Shown in pieces: positions 52,610 to 61,147 of a stretch of DNA of 64,000 nucleotides (position 1 is its first letter; each line of letters starts with the position of its first letter). The notes below the pieces were generated by a model, which saw only the letters and a list, made by a program, of their open reading frames with translations, was not told where the DNA came from and did no database searches. The stretch spans positions 6,076,001 to 6,140,000 of the forward strand of contig NZ_CP036401.1 in the NCBI RefSeq assembly GCF_004322755.1, in the 5' to 3' direction. The translations under genes were made by a program, and so were the position numbers. The stretch is from Pseudoduganella albidiflava. Its GTDB lineage: Bacteria > Pseudomonadota > Gammaproteobacteria > Burkholderiales > Burkholderiaceae_D.

Positions 52610-53921
52610 CAGCGGCGGGCGCGATGCGGATCTGGTTGCGCCCGCCCTGCTTCGCTTCGTACAGCATGGCGTCGGCACGCAGGAACAGCTCGTTGCCCGT
52701 CTTGTATTCCGGGTAGGCGGCCACGCCGCCGCTGAACGAGAAGGTGCGCACCGTGCCGGGCGTGACCTCGAAGGGAATCGCGCCGAACGCCTGCCGCATT
52801 GCATCGAGCCGGCGCGCGCCATCTTCGAGCGAACAATCCCAGAACACGACGACGAATTCCTCGCCGCCGAAGCGGCTTAGCAGGTCCTGCTCGCCGACGT
52901 GCGACGACAGCGTGAGCGACAGCCGCTTGATGACGATGTCGCCGAAATAATGGCCCCAGGTGTCGTTGATGGTCTTGAACTTGTCGATGTCGACCACGCC
53001 CAGCGCCAGCGACCGCCCTTCGCGGCCGGCATTGCAGATCAGCTCCTGGGTTTTCTTTTGCAGGCCCACCTTGTTCAGCAGGCCGGTGGCGCGGTCCTTG
53101 CCGATCAGGTCCTTGCTGACGCGGATCTTGTTGGCGCGGTTCACCAGTTGCGCCGTCAGCAGCTCGCGGCTGATCAGCGGAATGATGCCGTCGAAGCCGC
53201 TGGCCAGCGCGGCGCGCGTCAAATCCACGTCGACACGGCGCTGCAGCATCATGATTTCGCGTACCGGATCGGCCTCGATATTCTTCTTCAACACGCGCAC
53301 GATCGCCTCGGTGCGCTCGTATTCCGCGTCCGCGATCATCACCATGTCCGGCTGGAGTTCCTTGACGCGCAAGTGCAGCGTGTGGGCGTCGTCATGGCGC
53401 AGCAGTTCGACGCGCTGTTCCAGCAGCGCCGCCTCATCCACCTGCGTGGCATCGCCGAGGAAGATCAGGCGCACCAGGTCGCCGCGCTTCTTTTGTACGA
53501 ACAGGTTGAACAGCTTGTCGACCAGCACGTCGTTGGCGATCGGTTTTTCCGCATAGGCCAGGCAGTCGCTGTCCACCAGGCGCTGCTGCAGCAGGAAGCG
53601 GCCACCCTGGCGCGCCGATTGCAGGTAGACGTAGCTGTGGCCGCCCGGCAGCCGCTCCAGCAGCTCGCCCAGCAGCAGTGTCTTGCGGGCCGACTGCATG
53701 TCGGCCTGCATGTTGTGCAGCGCATCGAGATCGATCACGAACAGGCTGTTGTCGCCGCTGGCTTCGACGGCCTGGGCGAAATCGCTCACTTCGCTGAAGA
53801 AAGCGATGTCGAAATCGTACTTGTGCGCATGCAGCAGCAGCTCATCCTTGTTGTCCTTGATGAAAAAGCTCTGCGAGAGCAACAGTGCATGGTTTTTGTA
53901 AAGCGGTGCTTCGCTGGTCAT
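52575..53921 (-). CDS. Diguanylate cyclase with two receiver-like N-terminal domains
   Basis: A 448-residue protein. Residues about 10-130 and 145-265 look like two degenerate receiver folds (FVIDLDALHN; MVMIADAEY). GGDEF domain about 285-430 with DKFKTINDTWGHYFGD and RFGGEEF, so synthesis of c-di-GMP is likely. Five residues before GGEEF the sequence is GEQD, lacking the Arg of the RxxD inhibitory site. No membrane segment. Third c-di-GMP protein in the window. Confidence 0.9.
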   Translation of the reverse strand: MTSEAPLYKNHALLLSQSFFIKDNKDELLLHAHKYDFDIAFFSEVSDFAQAVEASGDNSLFVIDLDALHNMQADMQSARKTLLLGELLERLPGGHSYVYLQSARQGGRFLLQQRLVDSDCLAYAEKPIANDVLVDKLFNLFVQKKRGDLVRLIFLGDATQVDEAALLEQRVELLRHDDAHTLHLRVKELQPDMVMIADAEYERTEAIVRVLKKNIEADPVREIMMLQRRVDVDLTRAALASGFDGIIPLISRELLTAQLVNRANKIRVSKDLIGKDRATGLLNKVGLQKKTQELICNAGREGRSLALGVVDIDKFKTINDTWGHYFGDIVIKRLSLTLSSHVGEQDLLSRFGGEEFVVVFWDCSLEDGARRLDAMRQAFGAIPFEVTPGTVRTFSFSGGVAAYPEYKTGNELFLRADAMLYEAKQGGRNQIRIAPAAVSPRSGSPGSH

Positions 53922-54011
53922 GTTCCGTGGCGTGCGTCGTGATGGATAAGCATCACCTTACACAAGAACCGCACATCCGGTCGCAAAATCAGCGGCAGCG
54001 CAGCCACTTTT

Positions 54012-54221
54012 TCAGGCTTTTTTCAGGGCGCTACCCTTGTGTGCCGCCTCGGCCCCGGTTTTATCGCTGACCACCAGATACTCCGGGTTTTCTTTCGATG
54101 CTGCGACATGGTGGCCTTTGATGTCGGTGGGGGATGTCAGTTTCTTCTTCACCGTTCCATGCACCGTGCCTTGCGACGATTGCCACTGCACCTTGTCGCC
54201 CGCCTTGAAGTCGTCCGCCAT
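54012..54221 (-). CDS. DUF2945 / HVA1 Tudor-like small protein
   Basis: A 69-residue protein; the ATG at 54221 is chosen over 54227 because GGAGGA is six bases before it but touches the other. FKAGDKVQWQSSQGTVHGTVKKKLT and KENPEYLVVSDKTGAEAAHKGSALKK are the conserved strands of the hypervirulence-associated Tudor-like (DUF2945) family. Cytoplasmic, function unknown. Confidence 0.85.
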   Translation of the reverse strand: MADDFKAGDKVQWQSSQGTVHGTVKKKLTSPTDIKGHHVAASKENPEYLVVSDKTGAEAAHKGSALKKA

Positions 54222-54361
54222 CGTCATTCCTCCGGTTTGAACAGGACAGCTATTTGACCATGGATTGTCACGCCTTTCTCGTACGTTACGTGCTGTGCGG
54301 CGCCACCTGCCGCGGGGGGCGGGCTAGAATCCGGAACTTCGTCATTCTGGATGTTCCGGTC

Positions 54362-55249
54362 ATGCCACCACACCTGGGCCTCGTCTGCATTACCGCGTCG
54401 ACCGCCGTACGCTACCGCACCATCACGCGCAAGCGGCTGCTGGAGCATTCGCTCGACGGCCAGCGCAAACTGCTCGACGAACTGTACCGCAGCAATATCC
54501 AGGTCCTGGACAATGCGCTGCGCTACTGCGAGGCGGAGGGCATCCGGCTGTACCGCATGCCCTCGTCCCTCTTTCCGTTTTCGGACGAGGATATCGGCCG
54601 CGAAGTGCTGGCGCCGTTCGCCGCAACGCTGGCGCGCACGGGAGCGCGCGCGCTGGAACGCGGCATCCGGCTGGTGATGCACCCGGACCAGTTCGTGGTG
54701 CTGAGTTCGGATTCGGCCGGCGTGGTGGAGAACAGCGTGAAGATCCTGCAGATGCATGCGGACATCATGGATCTGCTGGCGCAGCCGCGCACGCCGTGGG
54801 CGTTGCTGGAGATCCATGGCGGCAAGGCCGACCGGGACGACGCGCTGGTGGCGAACATCGCCCGCCTGCCGGACGCGATCCGCTGCCGCCTCGGCCTGGA
54901 AAACGATGAGTATGCCTACAGCGCCAGCGAGATCCACGCCATCTGCCTGCGCACCGGCGTGCCGATGGTATTCGATGCCCACCACCACATCGTGCATGAG
55001 AAGCTGGACAGCTATGAAGACCCCAGCGTGGGCGAAATGCTGGACAAGGCGCGCGCTACCTGGGTGGTGCCTGAACACCAGCTAGTGCACATCTCGAATG
55101 GCCGCACGTCGTTCAACGACCGGCAACACTCGGACCTGATCAGCACGATGCCCTCTTCCTATGCGCGCGCGCCCTGGATCGAGATCGAGGCGAAGTCGAA
55201 GGAAGACGCGATCAACGGCCTGGCGGGATGGCGGGCCGCCGCCGGCTGA
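54362..55249 (+). CDS. uvsE: UV damage endonuclease UvsE
   Basis: A 295-residue TIM-barrel endonuclease that nicks 5' of UV photoproducts and some abasic sites. LGLVCITAS, RYRTITRKRLL, YRMPSSLFPFS, RLVMHPDQFVVLSS, EIHGGKADRDDAL, LENDEYAYS, FDAHHHIVH, VHISNGR and EIEAKSKEDAI contain the metal-binding His, Glu and Asp residues of UVDE. ATG 54362 has no strong ribosome site; the family N-terminus sets the start. Confidence 0.93.
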   Translation: MPPHLGLVCITASTAVRYRTITRKRLLEHSLDGQRKLLDELYRSNIQVLDNALRYCEAEGIRLYRMPSSLFPFSDEDIGREVLAPFAATLARTGARALERGIRLVMHPDQFVVLSSDSAGVVENSVKILQMHADIMDLLAQPRTPWALLEIHGGKADRDDALVANIARLPDAIRCRLGLENDEYAYSASEIHAICLRTGVPMVFDAHHHIVHEKLDSYEDPSVGEMLDKARATWVVPEHQLVHISNGRTSFNDRQHSDLISTMPSSYARAPWIEIEAKSKEDAINGLAGWRAAAG

Positions 55250-55280
55250 GGGTGGCTGAATGCCGGCTGAATGCCGGCTG

Positions 55281-55649
55281 TTACTTCGGGGTTTTAACGG
55301 CAGGTTTCGGGGTGCCGCCGGTTGCCGGCCTGGCTGCGGGCCTGGAAGCAGATTTGGAAGCAGGTTTGGCCGCCACGTTGGCCGCAGGCTTGGCAGCCGT
55401 GCTGGCCGAAGTCCTTACCGCGGGCTTCGCCGCGGATTTTGCCGTGGATTTGACGCCCGCGGCCTCGAACAGCGTCTTGGCATCCTTGTGCGCCTGGTCG
55501 ATATTGCGCAGCTTGGCGCTTTTATCGTGCGGCACGAAGAACTCCTTGTCTTGCGCCGCCATCACGATCTTCACGGCATCGTTCTCGGGGATATCGTATT
55601 TCTCGAAGATGAGCGTCGTCACTTCGTCCAGGTATTCTTCGTAGGTCAT
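55281..55649 (-). CDS. Protein with histone-H1-like Ala/Lys/Pro tail
   Basis: A 122-residue protein from ATG 55649 (MTYEEYLDEVTT). The N-terminal 65 residues are helical and mixed-charge (YDIPENDAVKIVMAAQDKEF). The C-terminal 55 residues are built from KSAAKPAV, TAAKPAAN and AAKPASK-type units, as in bacterial H1-like chromatin proteins. Likely binds DNA or RNA through the basic tail; the N-terminal part is not recognised. Confidence 0.75.
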   Translation of the reverse strand: MTYEEYLDEVTTLIFEKYDIPENDAVKIVMAAQDKEFFVPHDKSAKLRNIDQAHKDAKTLFEAAGVKSTAKSAAKPAVRTSASTAAKPAANVAAKPASKSASRPAARPATGGTPKPAVKTPK

Positions 55650-55741
55650 GGGGGGCTCCGGTGAAGGCCGCATTGTAGCGCGGCCGAAACCGGGGACAGG
55701 CACCGATTGATTTGAATGCTCTTAAAACGGATGTTCGTCAC

Positions 55742-55861
55742 TAATGCCGCCCAGTTAAGCGTTACCGACACGTTGAAAGCGCACGCATTCACCCCAACAG
55801 CGAAGGGCCGGGGTCAGACCCGCCGGGTCTGACCCCAGAATTTGCACCTGGGTGGGCTTGT
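55742..55861 (+). repeat. Dispersed repeat copy C
   Basis: Uninterrupted copy, with the 27-base palindrome GGGGTCAGACCCG-C-CGGGTCTGACCCC at 55810-55836, preceded by TTCACCCCAACAGCGAAGGG and followed by AGAATTTGCACCTGGG. Direct relative to copy A, inverted relative to copy B. Confidence 0.8.
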
Positions 55862-55899
55862 CAATGCGGCTTCAATGCCTGTCACCGTTTTTCGCCTGC

Positions 55900-57162
55900 T
55901 CAGAAGTAAATCACTTCCCCTTCCCGCCGGGCCTGCGCCTTCGAATAGCTGACCCGGTGCGCCACCTTGCCGCCCGGCGTCAGCAGCGTGATCTCGCCAC
56001 CCTTGTTCGACAGCTGGATCGAGCCTTTCGGCAGGCTGACCGTGACGGCGCCGCGTGCCGGGATCGTGCCGAATTCATCCGGCACGGCCAGGCGGTTGCG
56101 GTTGGCGTCGCGCAGCACGAAGCCGGCCAGCGAGACGGCTTGCGAGCCGCCATTGGCCAGCATGACACGTTCGCCGCCCGGGTCGTCGCCCTGCGGATTG
56201 ACGAGCGCGGCGAGGATGCGCAACTTGCCGGGTTCCACCGGGTCGGGAACCGGAACGTCGGGTGGCGTGACGTCCGACGCCGGGCCCAGGTAGATGGGAT
56301 AGAAGGTGCGGATGTGCTGGTTGTTCTCGCTGCGGAACACCTTCAACTCATAGCGCGCGCCGTTGATCACCGCCTCCTTGGGCGCACGGGCGCCGAGGTG
56401 GGCCCGCACCGTACCCAGCGCCATCAGCCCCTCGACGCTGCAACCGACGAAGAAGCCGCCGGTCGGCTTGGTCAGCGGGCGCAGCACCTTGGCATCGTAA
56501 TCCGGCGCCATCCATTTATACGAGATGGTGACGGATTCAGCGAACTGCTCCTGGCCATCCTTGTACTGGCCGCGCAGGTAGACGATGCGGTCGTCGTCCA
56601 GGCCCGGGAATGCGGCGCGGTTGCCTTCGCGCTGCACCATCCCATCGTCCAGGTAGTACTTGTACCAGAAGTGGTAACCCTGCACTTTCGGCCCCTCCTG
56701 CTCGCCCACGAACACGTGCTCGAAGCCGGACAGCGCCGGATCGCCACCGCCACGGAAGGTGCGGAACCACATCTCCAGCAAGGTCGCATACCAGCGCGCG
56801 CTGCTGACCGACGTGCCCGTGGCCTCCTCCACATATTGGCGGGCCACCAGCATCGGCGCGCTGTCGACGACGGCGTCCAGCAGATCGTGGATCTCTTCCC
56901 TTTCCTCGGGCGTTTCCGCCTCGGCATGCTGCTCGTCCAGCGCATAGTTGTCGAACAGTGCCTGGGCCAGGTCGTACGTGGTGCGCTTGTGCTGCGGCAG
57001 CGCGAGGTCGAACAGGATGTTCGGGTCGCGCAGCGTTTCGGTCTTCGTCAGCACACGGATGAATCCGTGCTCTTCCTGCCCTGCTGCATCAGACGTGGCC
57101 AGCAGTGGCTTGATGCCGCTGCCGGACTGGTCCGCATCCCAGATTGCCTGGTAGATGTTCAT
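55900..57162 (-). CDS. EndoU-like endoribonuclease with C-terminal lamin-tail domain
   Basis: A 420-residue protein; GGGGAAGG precedes the ATG. Residues about 10-290 match the XendoU/EndoU fold: FEHVFVGE and GYHFWYKYYLDD hold two His 15 residues apart, as in EndoU active sites, and ISYKW or ELKVF may supply the Lys. Pro-rich linker near 305 (PPDVPVPDPVEP). Residues about 315-420 are an LTD (lamin-tail) domain: LRILAALVNPQGDD, VSLAGFVLRD and IQLSNKGGEITLL. No signal peptide is seen. It should cut RNA at uridines; the LTD usually gives binding to nucleic acid or surfaces. Single gene. Confidence 0.82.
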   Translation of the reverse strand: MNIYQAIWDADQSGSGIKPLLATSDAAGQEEHGFIRVLTKTETLRDPNILFDLALPQHKRTTYDLAQALFDNYALDEQHAEAETPEEREEIHDLLDAVVDSAPMLVARQYVEEATGTSVSSARWYATLLEMWFRTFRGGGDPALSGFEHVFVGEQEGPKVQGYHFWYKYYLDDGMVQREGNRAAFPGLDDDRIVYLRGQYKDGQEQFAESVTISYKWMAPDYDAKVLRPLTKPTGGFFVGCSVEGLMALGTVRAHLGARAPKEAVINGARYELKVFRSENNQHIRTFYPIYLGPASDVTPPDVPVPDPVEPGKLRILAALVNPQGDDPGGERVMLANGGSQAVSLAGFVLRDANRNRLAVPDEFGTIPARGAVTVSLPKGSIQLSNKGGEITLLTPGGKVAHRVSYSKAQARREGEVIYF

Positions 57163-57483
57163 GGCCTTCCCCTTTCAGATGAGCCCTTCCGCTGCCTGGT
57201 GCGGCATTTATTGGTATTACCGCCCGTGGTGGAAGGGATCGGACAGGCGGATGGAAGTGCTGGCGAATGCCGGCCACGCTGGTGGATGGGCTGCCGGTGC
57301 TCGCCATGCTTGCGAATGGTGACACCGGAAAATGACAGGCGTATGTGAAACGAATGCGGAAGTGAGTGCGGTGAGAAAAATATAGCGCCGCATGGGGAGC
57401 CGCGTCAAACCCGGAATATGCGGCCCCATCAGTAAAAACGCCGGCTTGCGCCGGCGTTCGAGGGGGCTAACGGGACGTGACGC
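57163..57483. other. Intergenic region between aminopeptidase and EndoU genes
   Basis: About 320 bases holding the aminopeptidase terminator at its right end and, presumably, the EndoU promoter. No other coding region is seen. Confidence 0.5.
57434..57458 (-). terminator. Rho-independent terminator after M1 aminopeptidase
   Basis: Nine-base stem AACGCCGGC / GCCGGCGTT with loop TTGC, followed on the minus strand by a run of five Ts. It lies 26 bases after the aminopeptidase stop. Confidence 0.9.
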
Positions 57484-60129
57484 TCAGCCGAGCGGCACCG
57501 TCATCGCCTTGCGGATCGCCACGCAGCGCGCATCTTCCTGCTGCGTTTCCAGCAGCGCGCGGCGGGTACCGGCCGTCAGTTCTTTCTGCTGCGCGGCCGT
57601 GTCCGCCAGCCGCTGCACGCTTTGCGGCGTGCAGGTGGCCGGGATCATGGACTCGGCAAAGCTGCGCATGTAGACCGGGCCGGCGTTCTTGTCCAGCTCC
57701 GGCAGCCGCGCCAGCCGCTGCGCGGCGCTTTGCTCGTTGAGCGAAGCCTGCGCGGACGGATACAGGTTTTCCATCGCCGTGCGGATGCGCGAGAACGGCA
57801 GCTTGGTCTGCAAGTCCGCGATCTTCGCCAGCCAGTCGGCCTTCACCGCCGGGTCGGGCCGCACCACCTGCGCCGCCAGCGCGGCGGCCTGGCCGGCGTC
57901 GGACTTGTCGCGCGCCGCTTCGGCGGCCAGCAGCTTGTCCGCAGCCGGATAATCCTGCTCGGCGAGCTGCTTGACGATCGCCCACCGCACATCCTGGTTG
58001 ATGGTCACGCCTTTCGGCACGCCACGGTTTTGCAGCAGCCCGGCGAGGCGGTCCAGTGCCGGCTTGCTGCCGGCGAAGTCCACGTACGTGGCCAGCCACC
58101 GGCGGCGGAAGTTCTCGTCCTTCGCCGTGGCGATGCCCTGCCATGCCATCTTCTCCAGCGCCTGCACGGTGCTGGTGGTATACGCGGCATCCGGCGCCAT
58201 CTTCTGCAGGTAGCCCAGGCCCGTGCGAACGTTCGTCAGCACATTGCCGAGCAGCGCATAATCCGTTTCGCGCGGCGCGTTGTTCAGGGCCGTCTGCATG
58301 AATTCGTTGAGCGCCAGTTCGCCATCGCGCACGCCATCCCACATGCTTTGCCACAGCATGGCGCGCAGCAGCGGCTCGGCCACCTTGCTGACGTGCGAAC
58401 GCGCGGTGCCGAACGAGCGCGCATCGAGCTTCACCTTGGCATAGCCCCAGTCTTCATAATTCGGGTAGACCAGGTCCGGGCAGGCGGCGCCCTGCAATTC
58501 CGGTACGGCGGTGCTGGCGCCCTTGTACGTGACGGCGACCTTGCGGTCCAGCGTCATCGCCTTGCCCTGGTTGCGGAACAGCGCCACCTGCACACGCTGC
58601 TCGCGCAGCACCGGGTGCTCGCCCGGCGCCGTCTGCGCCAGGCTGAAGGCATCGATCTTGCCACCCTTGCAGGTGTAGTTCGCCGTGACGGTGTTCACGC
58701 CCGGCTGGTATAGCCAGTCCTGCGTCCACTGCGACAGGTCGCGGCCAGCCGCTTCGCCCAGGCTGCCGATGAAATCGTCGAGCTTCGCGTTCTGGAACTG
58801 GTACTTGACGAGGTAGTTGTGCACGCCGCGGCGGAAGGTTTCCTCGCCCAGCAGGTGGCGCAGCTGCTTCAGCGTGGAGGCGCCCTTCGAATACGTGATC
58901 GCGTCGATATTGTCGAAGGCGTTCGCGCTGGTGGCCACCGGCACCTCGATCGGGTGCGTGCCCAGCGACTGGTCCTGGCGGTAAGCCGCGGTCTTGCCTT
59001 GCGCGTAGAAATACTGCCATGCGTTCTTGAATTCGGTGGACTCCGCGGTGCCCAGCGTGCCCATGAACGACGCAAAGCTCTCGTTGAGCCACAGGCCATT
59101 CCACCATTTCATGGTCACCAGGTCGCCGAACCACTGGTGCGCCATCTCGTGCATGATCACCGAAGCCAGCGAATGGCGCTGGTCCGTCGTCATCTTGTCC
59201 TTGTGGAGGAAGCGGTTCTCGGCGAACGTGACCGCGCCGGCGTTTTCCATCGCGCCGTACAGGAAGTCCGGCACCAGCAGCTGGTCGTATTTCTCGAACT
59301 GGTAGGGGATGCCGAAGTAATCGTCGAAGAACGCCAGGCCCTGCTTCGTGAACGTGAACCAGTCCTTCGGATCCACCTGCGCGGCCACGGACTGGCGCGC
59401 GAACAGGCGCATCGGATACTTGGCGCTGTTGTCCTCCCAGATCTTGTACGGGCCGGCATGCAGCGAGAAGTTATACGGCGACAGCTTCTTCGACACGGGG
59501 AAGGTCCAGCGCTTGCCGCCCTGCGCATCCTCGACCTTCGCTTCGCGCATGGTGGACACCACCACCCAGTCCGCCGGCGCGGTGACGTTGACCTGGTAGG
59601 TGGCCTTCAGGTCGGGCTGGTCGAACAGCGCGAACATCTGCTGCGCCGCCGCGGGTTCGAAATGCGAGTAGGTATAGACGCGGCCATCGACCGGATCGAC
59701 CATGCGGTGCAGGCCCTCGCCGTTGGTGCTGTGCAGGCGCTCGAAGCTGACGACGACGGTATTGCGGCCCTTTTTCAGGTCGGCTGCGGCCAAGGTAATG
59801 AACCATTTGTTGTATTGCGGCGCGACGGACTTGCCATTGACGGTCAGCGACTTGACGGTGGCCTTGTTCAAGTCGATCGTCAGCGGCGACGAGGCATCGT
59901 TGAGATCGAAATTCAGCGTGGTCGTGTTGGCGAAGGTTTCCTGGCCCGTGAGCGTGAAGTCGAGCTGGTAAGCCACGTTCGACACGCGCGCGGAACGGGC
60001 TTCGGCATCGGCTTGCGACAGCCACTCCTTGTCGGCGCGGGGTGCGCTGGCGGCCAGCACGGCCGGTGCGGCCATCAACAGCGAGGAACCAAGAGTCAGG
60101 GCGACGGCTTTCCTTAAAAGCGGTTTCAT
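57484..60129 (-). CDS. M1-family aminopeptidase, exported
   Basis: An 881-residue zinc metallopeptidase with a signal peptide (MKPLLRKAVALTLGSSLLMAAPAVLA); AAGGA precedes the ATG at 60129. GAMENAG (substrate N-terminus), VIMHEMAHQWFGDLVT with NESFASF downstream (HExxH...E zinc site) and the C-terminal ERAP1_C-like helical domain (about 530-875) are visible. Probably a periplasmic PepN-like enzyme that trims N-terminal residues. Confidence 0.94.
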   Translation of the reverse strand: MKPLLRKAVALTLGSSLLMAAPAVLAASAPRADKEWLSQADAEARSARVSNVAYQLDFTLTGQETFANTTTLNFDLNDASSPLTIDLNKATVKSLTVNGKSVAPQYNKWFITLAAADLKKGRNTVVVSFERLHSTNGEGLHRMVDPVDGRVYTYSHFEPAAAQQMFALFDQPDLKATYQVNVTAPADWVVVSTMREAKVEDAQGGKRWTFPVSKKLSPYNFSLHAGPYKIWEDNSAKYPMRLFARQSVAAQVDPKDWFTFTKQGLAFFDDYFGIPYQFEKYDQLLVPDFLYGAMENAGAVTFAENRFLHKDKMTTDQRHSLASVIMHEMAHQWFGDLVTMKWWNGLWLNESFASFMGTLGTAESTEFKNAWQYFYAQGKTAAYRQDQSLGTHPIEVPVATSANAFDNIDAITYSKGASTLKQLRHLLGEETFRRGVHNYLVKYQFQNAKLDDFIGSLGEAAGRDLSQWTQDWLYQPGVNTVTANYTCKGGKIDAFSLAQTAPGEHPVLREQRVQVALFRNQGKAMTLDRKVAVTYKGASTAVPELQGAACPDLVYPNYEDWGYAKVKLDARSFGTARSHVSKVAEPLLRAMLWQSMWDGVRDGELALNEFMQTALNNAPRETDYALLGNVLTNVRTGLGYLQKMAPDAAYTTSTVQALEKMAWQGIATAKDENFRRRWLATYVDFAGSKPALDRLAGLLQNRGVPKGVTINQDVRWAIVKQLAEQDYPAADKLLAAEAARDKSDAGQAAALAAQVVRPDPAVKADWLAKIADLQTKLPFSRIRTAMENLYPSAQASLNEQSAAQRLARLPELDKNAGPVYMRSFAESMIPATCTPQSVQRLADTAAQQKELTAGTRRALLETQQEDARCVAIRKAMTVPLG

Positions 60130-60185
60130 CGTTATCCTTGTGAGATGAGGTGCCCCCAGTCGACCACCGATCGGGCGGCGCGAAA

Positions 60186-60209
60186 TGATAACATTCCCGA
60201 TCGTTATCA
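60186..60209. promoter_or_regulatory. Inverted repeat TGATAAC-N10-GTTATCA
   Basis: Perfect seven-base arms in the short divergent region between the aminopeptidase and GNAT genes (60130-60225). Could be an operator for either gene. Confidence 0.45.
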
Positions 60210-60225
60210 ATCCCCGGAATCGCCC

Positions 60226-60678
60226 ATGCAAGTGACCTTTGAAACGCCGGACCAGCCAGACGTGCACGCGCTGATCGCCGAACTCGATGCCTATCTGTAT
60301 TCGCTGTACCCGCCGGAGAATGTGTACGCACTGGACATCGCTTCGTTGCTGGCGCCGAACGTGGAATTCGCCGTGGCGCGCGATGCCGGCGGATCGGCGA
60401 TCGGCTGCGCCGCGGTCGTGGTAACGCCGGAATATGGCGAGATCAAGCGCATGTATGTCCGGCCCACGGCGCGCGGCCAGGGGCTGGCGCGGAAGCTGAT
60501 TTCCGCACTGGAGGAAAAGGCCCGGGCACAGGGCTGCTCGGTATTCATGCTGGAGACAGGGCCGACGATGCAGGAGGCTTTGGCGCTGTATGAACGCATG
60601 GGGTACAAGCATCGCGGAGCATTCGGGGATTATCCGGAAGATCCTTTGTCCGTCTTCATGCAGAAGGTCGTGGCGTGA
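60226..60678 (+). CDS. GNAT-family N-acetyltransferase
   Basis: A 150-residue protein; ATG at 60226 (MQVTFETPDQ). The acetyl-CoA-binding core is clear: EIKRMYVRPTARGQGLARKLISALE, then FMLETGPTMQEALALYERMGY. Similar to small-molecule or amino-acid acetyltransferases; substrate unknown. Overlaps the start of the MazG-like gene (GTGA at 60675). Confidence 0.88.
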   Translation: MQVTFETPDQPDVHALIAELDAYLYSLYPPENVYALDIASLLAPNVEFAVARDAGGSAIGCAAVVVTPEYGEIKRMYVRPTARGQGLARKLISALEEKARAQGCSVFMLETGPTMQEALALYERMGYKHRGAFGDYPEDPLSVFMQKVVA

Positions 60679-61121
60679 GCGTTTCGGATTCCGATGCGGG
60701 GCCTGGTTCCGGTTCTCCCTCCGGGTCCAAGGACACGCTGACCAAGGACACGCTGACCAAGGACACACTCACCAAGGACACGCTGACCGAGCTGCGCGAC
60801 CTGACCCGCGCGTTTGCGGCGGAGCGGGACTGGCAGCAGTTTCATACACCGAAGAACCTGGCCATGGCGCTGTCCGTCGAAGTCGCCGAACTGGCCGAGC
60901 ATTTTCAGTGGCTGCACACGGGGGCGGCTGAAGAACTCGATGAGCGCAAGCGCGAGGGCATCCGGCATGAGATGGCCGATGTGCTGCTTTATCTGGTGCA
61001 GTTGGCCGATGCTACTGGAGTGGACTTGCGCGCGGCGGCGCTGGAGAAGTTGCGGCTGAATGGGGAGAAGTATCCAGCCGCTGTCGTGAGGGGCGATGCG
61101 CGGAAGTATGATGAGTATTGA
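60675..61121 (+). CDS. MazG-like nucleotide pyrophosphohydrolase with KDTLT repeat
   Basis: A 148-residue protein starting with GTG at 60675 (GTGA overlap with the GNAT gene). Residues about 19-38 are four copies of KDTLT encoded by a 15-base tandem repeat. The rest is an all-alpha NTP-PPase: AMALSVEVAELAEHFQW (EVAE-type metal helix) and EMADVLLYLVQLADATGVDL (ExxD helix). Cleans up non-canonical dNTPs, releasing pyrophosphate; related to dCTPase/RS21-C6. The repeat lies outside the catalytic core. Confidence 0.88.
   Translation: MSVSDSDAGPGSGSPSGSKDTLTKDTLTKDTLTKDTLTELRDLTRAFAAERDWQQFHTPKNLAMALSVEVAELAEHFQWLHTGAAEELDERKREGIRHEMADVLLYLVQLADATGVDLRAAALEKLRLNGEKYPAAVVRGDARKYDEY
60729..60788 (+). 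repeat. 15-base tandem repeat x4 inside the MazG-like gene
   Basis: Four consecutive units of AAGGACACGCTGACC; the third has two substitutions. In frame, each unit encodes KDTLT. Confidence 0.95.
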
Positions 61122-61147
61122 TCTGATCGTATTGAATGCTCAATACC

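Noticed and set aside
60729..60788. Possible CRISPR-like repeat
   Set aside because: Units are contiguous without spacers and lie in frame within a gene.
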